Position numbers and translations under genes: made by a program. Positions 44,625-54,519 of a DNA stretch of 64,000 nt are shown piece by piece; position 1 is the stretch's first letter; each line of letters opens with the position of its first letter. The stretch is from Oceanobacillus neutriphilus (GTDB lineage Bacteria; Bacillota; Bacilli; Bacillales; Amphibacillaceae): assembly GCF_014645515.1 (NCBI RefSeq), contig NZ_BMLW01000005.1, forward strand, positions 1-64,000, given 5' to 3'. A model generated the notes under the pieces. The model was given only the letters and a program-made list of their open reading frames with translations. It did no database searches and was not told the DNA's origin.

Positions 44625-44723
44625 GTTAATGGGTAATTGATTAAGCTGCGTTTTCATTGGCTGAGATGCTTATCATTTCCATTTGCTAAAGAAAATGTGT
44701 CAAGAACCAAGAGGTGTATCTCC

Positions 44724-45305
44724 ATGCTGTACAATTTTGCAAAATTTATTTTTACTATTCTTTTTTACCCGATGTACCGGATGAAAGTGACAGGAAAGCA
44801 TCATATACCGAAAGAAGGACCGGTCATTATTTGTACCAATCATACTTCTAACCTTGATCCTCCTGTGGTAGGAACAACAGCCTCCAGAACAGTCCATTTT
44901 ATGGCAAAGGAAGAGCTTTTTAAAGGGAAATTCTTAGGCGGATTATTAAGGAGAGTGCATGCTTTTCCAGTCAAAAGAGGATTGGCTGACCGGAACGCTC
45001 TTAGAGGAGGATTGAAGATTTTAGAAGAGGGAGAAACGCTTGGTTTATTTCCGGAGGGAACAAGAAGTAAGGATGGCAAGCCTGGAAAACCCTTGCCGGG
45101 AGTCGGCTTTTTTGCGCTCAGATCTCAGGCAGAAGTCATTCCTTGTGTTATAATCAGTGAATATAAATTATTTCGTCGTACCAAGGTTATTTATGGAAAA
45201 CCGATGGATGCAGAATCATTTCGAAAAAATAAAGCTTCTGCGAAAGAAATGTCAGAGGGAATTATGGAAGAAATCAGAAATTTATACGAAATTCATAAAA
45301 ATTAA
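44724..45305 (+). CDS. plsC: 1-acyl-sn-glycerol-3-phosphate acyltransferase
   Basis: Second acylation in phospholipid synthesis: lysophosphatidate to phosphatidate. 193 residues (B. subtilis PlsC 199). The N-terminal helix binds the membrane. Motif I is H40-x4-D45 in NHTSNLDP; motif II lies around KRGLADRNALRGG; motif III is FPEGTRS at 109-115. The start follows AAGAGGTGTATCTCC; an in-frame start at 44637 has no such site. B. subtilis has plsC elsewhere; here it is placed between cmk and the S1-domain gene. Confidence 0.92.
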   Translation: MLYNFAKFIFTILFYPMYRMKVTGKHHIPKEGPVIICTNHTSNLDPPVVGTTASRTVHFMAKEELFKGKFLGGLLRRVHAFPVKRGLADRNALRGGLKILEEGETLGLFPEGTRSKDGKPGKPLPGVGFFALRSQAEVIPCVIISEYKLFRRTKVIYGKPMDAESFRKNKASAKEMSEGIMEEIRNLYEIHKN

Positions 45306-45420
45306 TTGACTTTACTTGACAAATAAAACTAATTATTAGAAGTTATAAGTAGAGTAAATGAATAATCTTTTTTCTATTCGATTGTTTGAATAGGTGAACT
45401 GTAACTAGGAGGCTAAGGAT

Positions 45421-46554
45421 ATGAGTGAAGAAAATAAAGACCTTCATGTATTAGAAGTTGGTGCAACGGTGACAGGGACAGTTGTAAAATTAGAAGAAAA
45501 ACAAGTTCTTGTTGATATCGGATATAAAACAGAAGGAATTTTGCCGATAAGTGAGCTTTCCACACTTCATGTAGAATCCACAACTGACGTGTTATCAGAG
45601 GGGGAAGAGGTTACTTTAAAAGTCAAGAAGATTGATGATGATGAAGTTGTATTATCGAAAAAAGCTGTAGATGCGGAACAGTCATGGGAAGAATTGGAAA
45701 GAAAATATGAACAGGGCGAAGCTTTTGAGACAACAGTAAAAGAAGTTGTTAAAGGTGGACTTGTTGTTGATGTAGGAGTACGCGGTTTTATTCCGGCATC
45801 ATTAGTTGAAACATATTATGTGGAGGATTTCAGTGATTATCTGGATCGTACACTAAAAGTAAGAATTACTGATATTGACCGGACACAGAACCGTGTTATT
45901 TTATCTCATCGGGCTATTGTTGAAGATGAGGAAAAAGATCGAAAGGAAAAAGTTCTGCAATCATTGAATCCTGGTGATGTGATTGAAGGGGTCGTGCAAC
46001 GGATTACAAATTTCGGTGTATTTGTTGATTTAGGAGGAGTCGATGGACTTGTTCATATCTCACAATTAGCACATGAACATGTTGAAAAGGCCTCAGATGT
46101 TGTTTCTGAAGGAGATAAAATTAAAGTAGAAGTTATTTCTGTAGATTTAGACAGTGAGCGCATCTCTTTATCTCATAAAAATACGCTGCCGGGACCTTGG
46201 GCCGAAGTAAGCGAAAAAATTAAGCCGGGTTCAACTGTAGAAGGTGTTGTAAAGAGATTAGTCAGCTTTGGCGCATTTGTTGAACTGCTTCCTGGCGTTG
46301 AAGGACTTGTTCATATTTCCCAAATCGCTAACCGTCATATCGGCACGCCTCAGGAAGTGCTTGAAATTGGACAGACTGTTACTGTTAAAGTATTGGATGT
46401 CAATGAAGAAGAACAGCGCATATCTCTAAGCATTAAAGAGCTGGAGCAGGAACAAGAGGAAAAGGAATATAAGCAATATGAAAAATCTGATGATCAGCCA
46501 GGCTTCCAGCTTGGTGATGTGATCGGTGATCAATTGGACAAATATAAACAATAA
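45421..46554 (+). CDS. ypfD: S1 RNA-binding domain protein (YpfD, ribosomal S1-like)
   Basis: 377 residues with four S1 repeats at about 14-82, 98-165, 184-252 and 268-338, each with the pattern G-x-V-x-x-(I/V)-x-x-x-G-x-(F/L)-V. The third and fourth (VQRITNFGVFVDLGGVDGLVHISQ and its partner) are the most regular. It resembles ribosomal protein S1, but Gram-positive members have four domains, not six, and their ribosomal role is uncertain. The start has AACTAGGAGGCTAAGGAT. Acidic C-terminal tail. Confidence 0.92.
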   Translation: MSEENKDLHVLEVGATVTGTVVKLEEKQVLVDIGYKTEGILPISELSTLHVESTTDVLSEGEEVTLKVKKIDDDEVVLSKKAVDAEQSWEELERKYEQGEAFETTVKEVVKGGLVVDVGVRGFIPASLVETYYVEDFSDYLDRTLKVRITDIDRTQNRVILSHRAIVEDEEKDRKEKVLQSLNPGDVIEGVVQRITNFGVFVDLGGVDGLVHISQLAHEHVEKASDVVSEGDKIKVEVISVDLDSERISLSHKNTLPGPWAEVSEKIKPGSTVEGVVKRLVSFGAFVELLPGVEGLVHISQIANRHIGTPQEVLEIGQTVTVKVLDVNEEEQRISLSIKELEQEQEEKEYKQYEKSDDQPGFQLGDVIGDQLDKYKQ

Positions 46555-46564
46555 TTGAAATGAG

Positions 46565-46600
46565 TAAAAGCTGTACATGCCCATGTGCAGCTTTTTTCTG
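46565..46600 (+). terminator. Terminator after ypfD
   Basis: AAAAGCTGTACATG pairs with CATGTGCAGCTTTT around a short loop, followed by T bases. Confidence 0.85.
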
Positions 46601-46666
46601 TAGATTTTTTCTAATAATCCATTGAAACAAAGCCATACTAACACTTAAGAAAAAGAGGTGGTTTGT

Positions 46667-47563
46667 ATGGGAATTGAATCTTACTTACAGGCAATTTTAT
46701 TTGGAGTTGTTGCAGGGACACTGGCCAGATTAATTACATTACGAAGTGATTACAGGCAGTATCCCACTTATCTGCATGGCAGAATTATTCACTTGTCATT
46801 AGGGTTTATTGCAGCGTCACTTGGAGCATTGGCTATTCCTGCTTTACTGGAAATGGAATTTACAGCAGTAACCTTCTTGACAGTAGCTGCAACTCAATTT
46901 AGAGACGTACGAAATATGGAAAGAAATACATTAACGGAGCTTGATCAATTTGAATTAGTACCCAGAGGGAGTACGTATATTGAAGGAATTGCCATTTCTT
47001 TTGAAGGAAGAAATTACCTTGTCATGTTTGCAGCCTTTTTAACAACGCTTGCTTATATTACATGGGGATGGTTTCCTTCCACTGTTGTTGGTGTATTAAC
47101 AATTGTTGCAGCGCTTAGCTTTATGAGCGGATCTGCATTAAGGGATATTGTCGAAATCGAAGAATCGGATATCTCCTACGATGGAGCTGGTCTGTATGTC
47201 GATAATATTTATATCATGAATATCGGGATAGAAGAGAGACAGGAAGAAACTTTAAAGTATGGAATGGGTTTTATTCTGAAGCCCAAAAACATAAATGTTA
47301 TCACTACGATAAGTAACCTGGGGCAGCAGCAGGCCATTTTACATGACGTATCTGCTACTTTAGGAGTTTATAAAGATTCGGGAACGCCTGCGCTGACACC
47401 TTTGATAAAGCGTGATTTAGATGATGGCAGACTTGGTGTTTTTATTTTGCCGCTTGTCCGGGACCCGGAACTGGCTAAAAAAGTAATCGGCTCCGTTCCT
47501 GTATTAGAAAATGCGATTAAAATGCCTACCGAAGCCACGTTTTTAAAAGGGGGTAAAAAGTAA
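46667..47563 (+). CDS. yphB: YIEGIA family membrane protein (YphB)
   Basis: 298-residue protein of a family named for its motif, found here as STYIEGIAISF near 108-118. Hydrophobic segments at about 7-25, 42-62, 67-80, 122-142 and 146-165 make it a membrane protein; the C-terminal half is soluble. It occurs in spore formers and is thought to act in sporulation; the mechanism is unknown to me. The ATG at 46667 follows AAAGAGGTGGTTTGT. It is adjacent to a 61-residue partner gene. Confidence 0.82.
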   Translation: MGIESYLQAILFGVVAGTLARLITLRSDYRQYPTYLHGRIIHLSLGFIAASLGALAIPALLEMEFTAVTFLTVAATQFRDVRNMERNTLTELDQFELVPRGSTYIEGIAISFEGRNYLVMFAAFLTTLAYITWGWFPSTVVGVLTIVAALSFMSGSALRDIVEIEESDISYDGAGLYVDNIYIMNIGIEERQEETLKYGMGFILKPKNINVITTISNLGQQQAILHDVSATLGVYKDSGTPALTPLIKRDLDDGRLGVFILPLVRDPELAKKVIGSVPVLENAIKMPTEATFLKGGKK

Positions 47564-47749
47564 ATGGTTGTCGAAAAAGCAATTTTAGCTATCATTACTA
47601 CAAAAGAAGAGCAAGTAGGGGGAGGAGCTCCTATTTTTATCTGCACGTCGAATGAAGACCTTCAATTATTTTCAACGAACCTGGAAGCGATTTTGGATGG
47701 CATTGCCCATCGTTTAAGTGATGATGTCTATATTATTGTAAAACACTAA
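47564..47749 (+). CDS. YIEGIA-associated small subunit
   Basis: 61-residue protein that starts on the base after the previous stop. The frame begins MVVEKAILAIITTKEEQVGGGAPIF and ends DDVYIIVKH: alternating hydrophobic strands and a Gly-rich turn, consistent with a small beta-alpha fold. A capping-type partner of YIEGIA proteins is known in genome annotation, and the tight linkage supports joint action. The ribosome site lies in the end of the previous gene (AAAAGGGGGTAAAAAGTAA). Confidence 0.75.
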   Translation: MVVEKAILAIITTKEEQVGGGAPIFICTSNEDLQLFSTNLEAILDGIAHRLSDDVYIIVKH

Positions 47750-48098
47750 CTATAAGAAGATTTTTTAAAATGATTGCTGAAAAGAAAACTTTATTCAGTG
47801 AAGTTTTCGCATTTACTGGCTCTATCAAAAAAGTTGCCGGAACAATTGATTGATCTGCATCTTGCAGGTCTGAACCAATCGGGCTGTTACTGTGTTCTTC
47901 CTCACTTAGAACTTTCAATTTTTCTCTATTCTTGAAGCGGGAGCCCTACAGCCGGTAACCCTGTGATAAATTTCGTTGTGGAACTTCCCTACTTTTGCTA
48001 GAATAAAGACTGAGATGCAGTTAGAGAGAGTGTATGCTGCATTGCATAACCTGCTGATATATTAGAAGGAATTTTGAAAAAGAGAGGATGTTCCTTAC
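47750..48098. other. Intergenic stretch before der
   Basis: 349 bases. A minus-strand frame of 61 codons at 47733-47918 opens with TTG and has no ribosome site. No terminator or known RNA is seen. The last 60 bases are the AT-rich der leader with GAGAGGATG. Confidence 0.5.
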
Positions 48099-49409
48099 GT
48101 GAGGAAATCTGTAGTAGCGATTGTTGGGAGACCAAATGTTGGTAAGTCAACTATCTTTAATCGATTAGTTGGAGAAAGAATTTCCATTGTGGAAGATACA
48201 CCTGGTGTTACCCGCGATCGTATTTATTCTAAAGCCGAATGGTTAAATCAAACATTTAACATAATAGATACTGGCGGTATTGAAATGGTCGATGAGCCAT
48301 TATTAAATCAAATGAGACAGCAGGCAGAAATTGCTATTGATGAAGCGGATGTCATTATTTTTATGCTTAACGGCAGAGAAGGCATTACAGCAGCTGATGA
48401 AGAGGTTGCGAAGCTTTTATTCAAGTCAAATAAACCTGTTGTATTAGCCGTTAATAAAATGGACAACCCGGATATGCATGAAATGATTTATGAATTTTAT
48501 GCTTTAGGTTTTGGACAGCCCTTTCCTATTTCCGGTACACATGGTCTTGGACTCGGGGATATGCTTGATGAGGTTGTCAACCATTTTCCGAGCAATGAAG
48601 AGGATGAAAAAGATGATGATACCATTTACTTCAGCTTAATCGGCCGCCCAAATGTAGGAAAGTCATCTCTTGTAAATGCTTTATTAAATGAGAATCGTGT
48701 CATCGTAAGTGAAATAGAGGGCACAACAAGAGATGCCATTGATACAAAATTACGCAAAGATGATCAGGATTTTGTAATTATTGATACAGCCGGTATGCGT
48801 AAACGCGGTAAAGTTTATGAAAGCACAGAGAAATACAGCGTTCTGAGGGCGTTACGGGCGATTGAACGCTCTGATGTGGTCTTAGTATTGATTGACGCAG
48901 AAACAGGCATCAGAGAGCAGGATAAGAAGATTGCCGGGTATGCCCATGAAGCAGGACGTGCGATCGTTATCGTCGTGAATAAATGGGATACAATCGACAG
49001 CGATGAAAAAGCCATGAAAGATTTTGAAACAAAAATCCGGGCACATTTTCAATATTTAGATTATGCACCAATTGTATTTTTGTCTGCGAAAACAAAAAAA
49101 CGGCTTCATACATTAATCCCGATGGTTCAATTAGCAAGTGAAAATCATGCGAAGCGTATCCAGACAAATGTCCTTAATGATGTCATTATGGATGCTATTG
49201 CCATGAATCCGACACCAACGCTTAAAGGAAGAAGGCTGAAAGTGTTATATGCTACACAAGTAGCTGTTAAACCACCTAGTTTTGTAGTTTTTGTCAATGA
49301 TCCGGAGCTGATGCATTTCTCTTATGAAAGATTTTTAGAAAATAAAATCAGGGATGCCTTTGATTTTACGGGAACTCCAATAAAATTATTTGCACGCCGA
49401 AGACAGTAA
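48099..49409 (+). CDS. der: Ribosome biogenesis GTPase Der (EngA)
   Basis: Double-GTPase that matures the 50S subunit; essential in most bacteria. 436 residues, identical in length to B. subtilis Der. First G domain: GRPNVGKST at 10-18, [16 protein letters not shown]. Second G domain: GRPNVGKSS near 183-191, [21 protein letters not shown]. The C-terminal KH-like domain is at about 350-436. The start codon is GTG behind AGAGAGGATG. Confidence 0.96.
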   Translation: MRKSVVAIVGRPNVGKSTIFNRLVGERISIVEDTPGVTRDRIYSKAEWLNQTFNIIDTGGIEMVDEPLLNQMRQQAEIAIDEADVIIFMLNGREGITAADEEVAKLLFKSNKPVVLAVNKMDNPDMHEMIYEFYALGFGQPFPISGTHGLGLGDMLDEVVNHFPSNEEDEKDDDTIYFSLIGRPNVGKSSLVNALLNENRVIVSEIEGTTRDAIDTKLRKDDQDFVIIDTAGMRKRGKVYESTEKYSVLRALRAIERSDVVLVLIDAETGIREQDKKIAGYAHEAGRAIVIVVNKWDTIDSDEKAMKDFETKIRAHFQYLDYAPIVFLSAKTKKRLHTLIPMVQLASENHAKRIQTNVLNDVIMDAIAMNPTPTLKGRRLKVLYATQVAVKPPSFVVFVNDPELMHFSYERFLENKIRDAFDFTGTPIKLFARRRQ

Positions 49410-49423
49410 AGGGGAGATATGAT

Positions 49424-50464
49424 ATGAGTAAAATTGCAGTACTTGGTGCAGGAAGCTGGGGAACAGCACTTGCCATTGTTTTAGCTGATAATGGACATGA
49501 GGTACGCTTGTGGGCACACCGGAAAGAACATGCAGAGGAAATAAATCAAACACACCGAAATGAAAAATATCTGGACGTAGAAATTCCTGATTCCATTAAG
49601 GCGTTTCATAATATGGAGGAAGCTGTAAAAGACACAGAGGCAGTTATTGTCGTTGTACCAACAAAGGCTATTCGTGAAGTATGTCAGCAGCTGAAAAATT
49701 ATATTTCTCCAAGTACACAGATTATTCATGCTACAAAGGGAATTGAGCCTGGTACGTTAAAGCGTGTATCGGAAATGATTTCTGAGGAGATGCCAGATTT
49801 TCCTTATGAGAACATTGTTGTTTTATCCGGACCGAGTCATGCTGAAGAAGTGGCACTCCGTCACCCGACAACAGTTGCTGTATCAGCTGTCAATCTGGAC
49901 AGAGCACGCCAGGCCCAGGATTTATTTAACAGTGAAAATTTACGCGTTTATACAAGTGATGATATTTTGGGAATTGAAGTAGGCGGAGCGCTGAAAAACA
50001 TTATTGCTTTGGGAGCCGGTATCTCAGATGGCCTCGGCTATGGGGATAATGCGAAAGCAGCTCTGATTACACGCGGCTTAGCAGAAATTGCCCGTCTTGG
50101 TACATCACTGGGGGCAAACCCGCTAAGTTTTCTCGGGTTATCTGGTGTAGGTGATTTAATTGTTACCTGTACAAGCGTCCACAGCAGAAATTGGAGAGCT
50201 GGAAACCTGCTGGGAAAAGGAAATAACTTAGATCAGGTTTTAGAGGAAATGGGAATGGTTGTAGAAGGGGTCAGGACTGTGAAAGCAGCACATCAATTTG
50301 CCAAAGAACAGGGTGTTGAAATGCCGATTACCCAAGGGATTTATCAAATACTTTTTGAAGATAAGAATCCTAAAGATGTTGTAGATGAACTCATGAGCCG
50401 GAACAAACGTCAGGAAATAGATGATATCAGCGGTGTTTTAATAGAACGTTACTCGGATAAATAA
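49424..50464 (+). CDS. gpsA: Glycerol-3-phosphate dehydrogenase [NAD(P)+]
   Basis: Reduces dihydroxyacetone phosphate to sn-glycerol 3-phosphate for phospholipid synthesis. 346 residues (B. subtilis 345). Cofactor motif LGAGSWGTALA at 6-16; LSGPSHAEEV near 140; catalytic-lysine segment GGALKNIIALGAG near 187-199; substrate segment SRNWRAGNLLGKG near 249. The start has AAGGGGAGATATGAT. Only 14 bases after der; probably one operon. Confidence 0.95.
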   Translation: MSKIAVLGAGSWGTALAIVLADNGHEVRLWAHRKEHAEEINQTHRNEKYLDVEIPDSIKAFHNMEEAVKDTEAVIVVVPTKAIREVCQQLKNYISPSTQIIHATKGIEPGTLKRVSEMISEEMPDFPYENIVVLSGPSHAEEVALRHPTTVAVSAVNLDRARQAQDLFNSENLRVYTSDDILGIEVGGALKNIIALGAGISDGLGYGDNAKAALITRGLAEIARLGTSLGANPLSFLGLSGVGDLIVTCTSVHSRNWRAGNLLGKGNNLDQVLEEMGMVVEGVRTVKAAHQFAKEQGVEMPITQGIYQILFEDKNPKDVVDELMSRNKRQEIDDISGVLIERYSDK

Positions 50465-50521
50465 CACATAAATTTACTTCTTGCATATAATGTGACGAAT
50501 GAACTGCAAGGAGGAAATGAT

Positions 50522-50782
50522 GTGAATAATTTTCAAAAAGGTATGTTTGATAAAATTCAAAAGAACACAAACATCCGTCCTGAGGAAGTCTATAAGGTAG
50601 CTGATTCAGTAAAGAACGCGAATTTTTCTGATGAAAAAACTGTTCGTAATCTCGTGCGGCAGCTTTCGCAGATGGCTAACAAACCCCTTTCAAAGGAAAA
50701 AGAAGATAAAATTGTACAATCCATTGTCAAAAATAAAATGCCTGGAGATGTCAACACTCTAAATAATATGTTTAAAAAATAG
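50522..50782 (+). CDS. Stage VI sporulation protein F
   Basis: 86 residues, highly charged and helical, N-terminus MNNFQKGMFDKIQKNTNIRPEE. The size and the repeated pattern of short helices with conserved KAxxVxxANFSDEKTVRxLVRQL fit the SpoVIF family, which in B. subtilis assists late spore coat assembly. The GTG at 50522 is behind the strong site AAGGAGGAAATGAT; an in-frame GTG at 50492 overlaps no such site. B. subtilis places spoVIF (yjcC) elsewhere, so identity with that gene is likely but not certain. Confidence 0.75.
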   Translation: MNNFQKGMFDKIQKNTNIRPEEVYKVADSVKNANFSDEKTVRNLVRQLSQMANKPLSKEKEDKIVQSIVKNKMPGDVNTLNNMFKK

Positions 50783-50881
50783 CATTTTATAGGCAATTGA
50801 GGATACAGATTTACAAGATATTGCATAAGATAAATCGCACCAGCATTCAAGGAATAGAGTTGCTGAGGATTTTATTTAGTC

Positions 50882-50920
50882 AACCTATGGTGAAGATGCC
50901 CCCTTTGCCATAGGTTTTTA
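50882..50920 (+). terminator. Terminator after the spoVIF-like gene
   Basis: AACCTATGG pairs with CCATAGGTT over a loop of about 17 bases, followed by T bases. Confidence 0.75.
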
Positions 50921-51081
50921 CATGCATAGAAAAAGCGCTTTTTAAAGGCGTACTCCTGAAAGCTCTGATAATTGCTTTTAAAGTTCAACGTTTCGTCAGT
51001 TATCAAGAGGCACATCGATCAGGAGTTATGTTATAATAACACCTGTTAAAATGTATTTTGAGTGAAATAGGGGTGAAGGTT

Positions 51082-51279
51082 TTGTCGATATCCATGTTAA
51101 TGATGTATATATCCTTTGTCGGGATGTTTTTATTAATCTTAGCGATGGGCTTGATTGTTTGGAGCAGAACGAGGCTGCGGGGCTGGTTTAGCGGTATTAT
51201 TACATTTTTAGCTTATTTATGTCTTGTAAGCGGAGCTTTGATTATTTTATACGTTACATTTAGTGGACCAACAAGATAG
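51082..51279 (+). CDS. yphE: DUF2768 small membrane protein (YphE)
   Basis: 65 residues with two membrane segments (about 3-26 and 38-60) joined by a short cationic loop (SRTRLRG). Length and location before yphF match B. subtilis YphE (67). The function is unknown. I chose the TTG at 51082 behind AGGGGTGAAGGT; an in-frame TTG at 51058 is upstream of this ribosome site. Confidence 0.75.
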   Translation: MSISMLMMYISFVGMFLLILAMGLIVWSRTRLRGWFSGIITFLAYLCLVSGALIILYVTFSGPTR

Positions 51280-51295
51280 GAAAAGGAGTCTCATT

Positions 51296-52015
51296 ATGAA
51301 ATATACATATTTACTTGCAATGCCTTTCATTTTTCTACTTTTAAGCGGCTGCATGTATCCTCAAAGTGAACGGTCAGAAAACCAGATTCCTAATGAAGAG
51401 CAGTTAGCTATTGTACAGCAGGCAGTTGAGACTTACAGAGAAGAAGAAGGCGGATTAGTACCAATACAAACAAAAGATAGTGATACACATATTTTTGAGA
51501 AGTATCTAATCGATTTCAGACAGATGCTGGAAAAAGGTTACCTATCAGAAATACCTGGAAATTCCTTTGAAGAGGGCGGTATATATCAGTATACAATTAT
51601 TGATCCGGAAGGAGATTTGCTTGTCCGGCTTATTGATTTACAGACGACAGAGAAGATACGAAGCGTAAATGTCCGATTAGACGTATACAGACAGGAACAT
51701 ACTTATCCGGCTTATGGAGAAAAAATAACAGATAAGCTATATACAGTCGATTATGAAAAGCTCGGCTTAGATAAAGAGCCGACTGTAAAGAGTCCTTTTT
51801 CTCAAGCTGATTTGCCGGTTATTATGGACTTAAATGGAAATTTATATATTGATTATTCTTATGATCTGAATCAGGCATTGGAAGAGAATGATAACGATTA
51901 TAAAGAGGGCGATGACATCCGCTATCTTTTAGTAGAGAACTCTCCATTTGTGCCTGCATATTCACAGCCATATACAGTAAAAGACGGACAAGCCGTGTTT
52001 ATGGAAGAAGAATAA
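51296..52015 (+). CDS. yphF: YphF-like lipoprotein
   Basis: 239-residue lipoprotein. The signal peptide ends with lipobox LLLSGC, lipid-bearing cysteine at about residue 19. The mature part is acidic and has no catalytic motif that I recognise; it contains segments such as FRQMLEKGYLSEIPGNSFEEGG. Length is close to B. subtilis YphF (about 244), and the position before spoIVA agrees. The ATG at 51296 follows GAAAAGGAGTCTCATT; it is 16 bases past yphE. Confidence 0.78.
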   Translation: MKYTYLLAMPFIFLLLSGCMYPQSERSENQIPNEEQLAIVQQAVETYREEEGGLVPIQTKDSDTHIFEKYLIDFRQMLEKGYLSEIPGNSFEEGGIYQYTIIDPEGDLLVRLIDLQTTEKIRSVNVRLDVYRQEHTYPAYGEKITDKLYTVDYEKLGLDKEPTVKSPFSQADLPVIMDLNGNLYIDYSYDLNQALEENDNDYKEGDDIRYLLVENSPFVPAYSQPYTVKDGQAVFMEEE

Positions 52016-52023
52016 ATAGTGAA

Positions 52024-52059
52024 GCCATACAGTTTATTATTGACTGTATGGTTTTTTTA
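52024..52059 (+). terminator. Terminator after yphF
   Basis: CCATACAGT pairs with ACTGTATGG over the loop TTATTATTG, followed by seven T. Confidence 0.9.
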
Positions 52060-52130
52060 TCTCAAAATCTTGTTTTCAAAGTGCAGGAAAGTATATAAGA
52101 TACTGGAGATAGCCGTTCCAACGGTTTTCA

Positions 52131-52195
52131 TGGGGTGAGTAATCTTAGGCCCCAGAAATACACTACGCTTTCCGTGAGCCCTGAGATCATCTCCT
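52131..52195. repeat. Degenerate remnant of a structured repeat
   Basis: ACTACGCTTTCCGTGAGCC followed by GAGATCATCTCC resembles one arm of hairpin B of the TIR element (compare ACTACGCTTTCCATGGGG near 35438). The conserved inner core is lost. The rest of 52060-52478 is AT-rich leader. Confidence 0.35.
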
Positions 52196-52388
52196 CGAAA
52201 AAAAGATATATACGAAAATAGAATAAAAAGATGCCTTCCTCATATACATGAGATATAAAGTTTGTTTTTAAGTGTTCAATTTTTCTAAATTAACTTCTCT
52301 AACTTGTTTAGGAAGCACTTAGAAAATGAAATGTTACCTTACTTCATCTAAATCTGATGGACGTGTGATAGAAATATGTGAAACTTAG

Positions 52389-52418
52389 TCATAAACTAAT
52401 GGGACAACGTCATAGACT
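52389..52418 (+). promoter_or_regulatory. Candidate sigma-E promoter of spoIVA
   Basis: TCATAAA (52389-52395), 15-base spacer, CATAGACT (52411-52418). It partly fits the sigma-E pattern; spoIVA is a sigma-E gene in B. subtilis. The overlap of another CATAAACT at 52390 adds uncertainty. Confidence 0.4.
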
Positions 52419-52478
52419 GTTAGTGTCCAACTATTACGGGTGATGTATATCAAAGTACGGAGATCGGGAGGGGATCTT

Positions 52479-53957
52479 TTGGAAAAAACAGATATTTTTA
52501 AGGATATATCGAAACGTACAAATGGCGACATATATCTTGGAATCGTCGGAGCAGTCCGTACAGGAAAGTCCACCTTTATTAAGAAATTCATGGAGTTAGT
52601 TGTACTTCCTAATATTGAAAGTGAAAGTGAGAGGGCAAGAGCGCACGATGAATTACCGCAAAGTGCTGCCGGGAAAACAATTATGACAACAGAACCGAAG
52701 TTTGTTCCAAATCAGGCTGTTCAAGTGAATGTAGAGGATGGGTTAGAGGTCAATGTCCGCCTCGTTGACTGCGTCGGGTATGCTGTAGAGGGTGCAAAAG
52801 GGTTTGAGGATGAAAACGGTCCGCGTATGATTCATACGCCATGGTATGAGGATCCTATCCCATTTCATGATGCGGCAGAAATCGGAACCCGTAAAGTGAT
52901 CCAGGAGCATTCCACAATTGGAGTTGTAGTGACAACAGACGGTACCATCGGTGAAATAGCCAGAGAAGACTATATTGAAGCCGAAACAAGGGTGATAGAG
53001 GAATTAAAAGAAGTTGGCAAGCCATTTATTATGGTTATTAATTCAACAGACCCGCATAGTCAAAAAACTACCCTGCTTCGGGAAGAGCTGACGGAGCAGC
53101 ATGATATTCCTGTGTTAGCGATGAGTGTAGAATCAATGACAGAGCTTGATGTTTACAGTGTACTGCGGGAGGCATTATTTGAATTTCCTGTACTCGAAGT
53201 AAATGTGAATCTGCCAAGCTGGGTTATGGTTTTAAAAGAAGATCACTGGCTTCGTCAAAATTATCAAGAAGCAATTCAAGATACGGTAAAAGATATAAAA
53301 CGCTTGCGTGATGTAGATCATATTGTCGGTCATTTCAGAGATTTTGAATATATTGAAGGGGCAAACCTGGCAGGAATGGAAATGGGCGAAGGTATCGCTG
53401 AAATTGATTTACATGCACCTGACCAATTATATGACCACGTACTAAAAGAAATTGTAGGGGAAGAAATCAGGGGCAAGGATCATTTATTAGAGCTGATGCA
53501 GGACTTTGCCTATGCGAAAAGAGAATATGATCAGGTTTCAGGAGCATTACAGATGGTAAAACAAACCGGCTATGGAATTGCTGCACCAACTCTGGAAGAC
53601 ATGCAGCTGGATGAGCCGGAAATCATCCGCCAGGGATCGAGGTTCGGTGTCCGGTTAAAAGCAGTCGCGCCATCTATTCATATGATCCGTGTCGAGGTAG
53701 AATCTGAATTCTCTCCAATTATCGGGACTGAGAAGCAGAGTGAAGAATTGGTTCGCTATCTGATGCAGGATTTTGAAGAAGACCCGTTATCTATCTGGGA
53801 ATCCGATATTTTTGGCAGATCGCTCAGCTCCATTGTCAGAGAAGGTATTCAGGCCAAAATTTCTCTCATGCCCGAAAATGCAAGATATAAGTTAAAAGAT
53901 ACTTTAGAAAGAATTATCAACGAAGGGTCAGGCGGTTTAATCGCCATTATACTTTAA
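52479..53957 (+). CDS. spoIVA: Stage IV sporulation protein A, coat morphogenetic ATPase
   Basis: Cytoskeleton-like ATPase that polymerises on the forespore outer membrane and forms the basement layer of the coat. 492 residues, exactly as B. subtilis. Walker A is GAVRTGKST at about 24-32; the switch-like segment GKTIMTTEPKFVP and LVDCVGY follow; the C-terminal end RIINEGSGGLIAIIL is the conserved membrane-targeting part. The start is TTG behind GGGAGGGGATCTTT; an in-frame ATG at 52440 adds 13 residues not seen in the family. Confidence 0.96.
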   Translation: MEKTDIFKDISKRTNGDIYLGIVGAVRTGKSTFIKKFMELVVLPNIESESERARAHDELPQSAAGKTIMTTEPKFVPNQAVQVNVEDGLEVNVRLVDCVGYAVEGAKGFEDENGPRMIHTPWYEDPIPFHDAAEIGTRKVIQEHSTIGVVVTTDGTIGEIAREDYIEAETRVIEELKEVGKPFIMVINSTDPHSQKTTLLREELTEQHDIPVLAMSVESMTELDVYSVLREALFEFPVLEVNVNLPSWVMVLKEDHWLRQNYQEAIQDTVKDIKRLRDVDHIVGHFRDFEYIEGANLAGMEMGEGIAEIDLHAPDQLYDHVLKEIVGEEIRGKDHLLELMQDFAYAKREYDQVSGALQMVKQTGYGIAAPTLEDMQLDEPEIIRQGSRFGVRLKAVAPSIHMIRVEVESEFSPIIGTEKQSEELVRYLMQDFEEDPLSIWESDIFGRSLSSIVREGIQAKISLMPENARYKLKDTLERIINEGSGGLIAIIL

Positions 53958-53988
53958 GCAGCTAAATCTATAGCTGCTTATTTTTTTG
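53956..53988 (+). terminator. Terminator of spoIVA
   Basis: AAGCAGCT pairs with AGCTGCTT around eight bases, followed by a run of T. It overlaps the stop codon region. Confidence 0.85.
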
Positions 53989-54384
53989 CGAAGAAAACCA
54001 CCTAATCTTAAAAATTGGACGTTCTTGCATGTGAGATGTCCGTTCTAATATTTTTTTACGGGACAAGTAATCTTAAAAGCACTTCGATTGAACGGACAGT
54101 CCCCCTGGAAAAAAGATATTTTTTGGAATGGGGTGTATTCTCTTCGAGTTGCGTTTTTCCATCCCAAGAAATTGTCAGGGAGTCTATCTTCATTCTCTTT
54201 TTTATACTTTCGGTACTCTTTTTAAAAATTTTTTACGGCGAACGGCAAAAAAATCTTGTAAACACCGTATAGATTTATGGAAAGGTGACAATGCTTGTTT
54301 AATAAGAGTTTAGCCTATTTCTCTTAAGAAAAAGGAAATTTTATGTAAAATCTCAATAAATTCTAGAAAAATCGATAGTTTTTG
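53989..54384. other. Intergenic stretch before hbs
   Basis: About 400 AT-rich bases. A frame at 54015-54272 has no ribosome site or family resemblance and looks like chance. GGGACAAGTAATCTTA near 54060 faintly recalls GGTGAGTAATCTTAGG near 52135. Confidence 0.45.
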
Positions 54385-54413
54385 TTGAATTTTATCTCAA
54401 ACTCGTTTATTAT
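54385..54413 (+). promoter_or_regulatory. Sigma-A promoter of hbs
   Basis: TTGAAT (54385-54390), 17-base spacer, TATTAT (54408-54413). It leaves a leader of about 100 bases before hbs. Confidence 0.6.
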
Positions 54414-54519
54414 AAGCCTTGTCATCACATATTAGGGTGGCTTTAATGAAACAAGACCATGAATAGACTGACGAACTAGTCTATTTGTCTAATGAACATC
54501 CTGGGAGGAGGTGAATGTC

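Noticed and set aside
47733-47918. Minus-strand 61-codon frame between the YIEGIA pair and der
   Set aside because: TTG start, no ribosome site, overlap with the end of the small-subunit gene and no family resemblance.
54015-54272. 85-codon frame between spoIVA and hbs
   Set aside because: No ribosome site, composition typical of translated AT-rich intergenic DNA and no recognisable domain.
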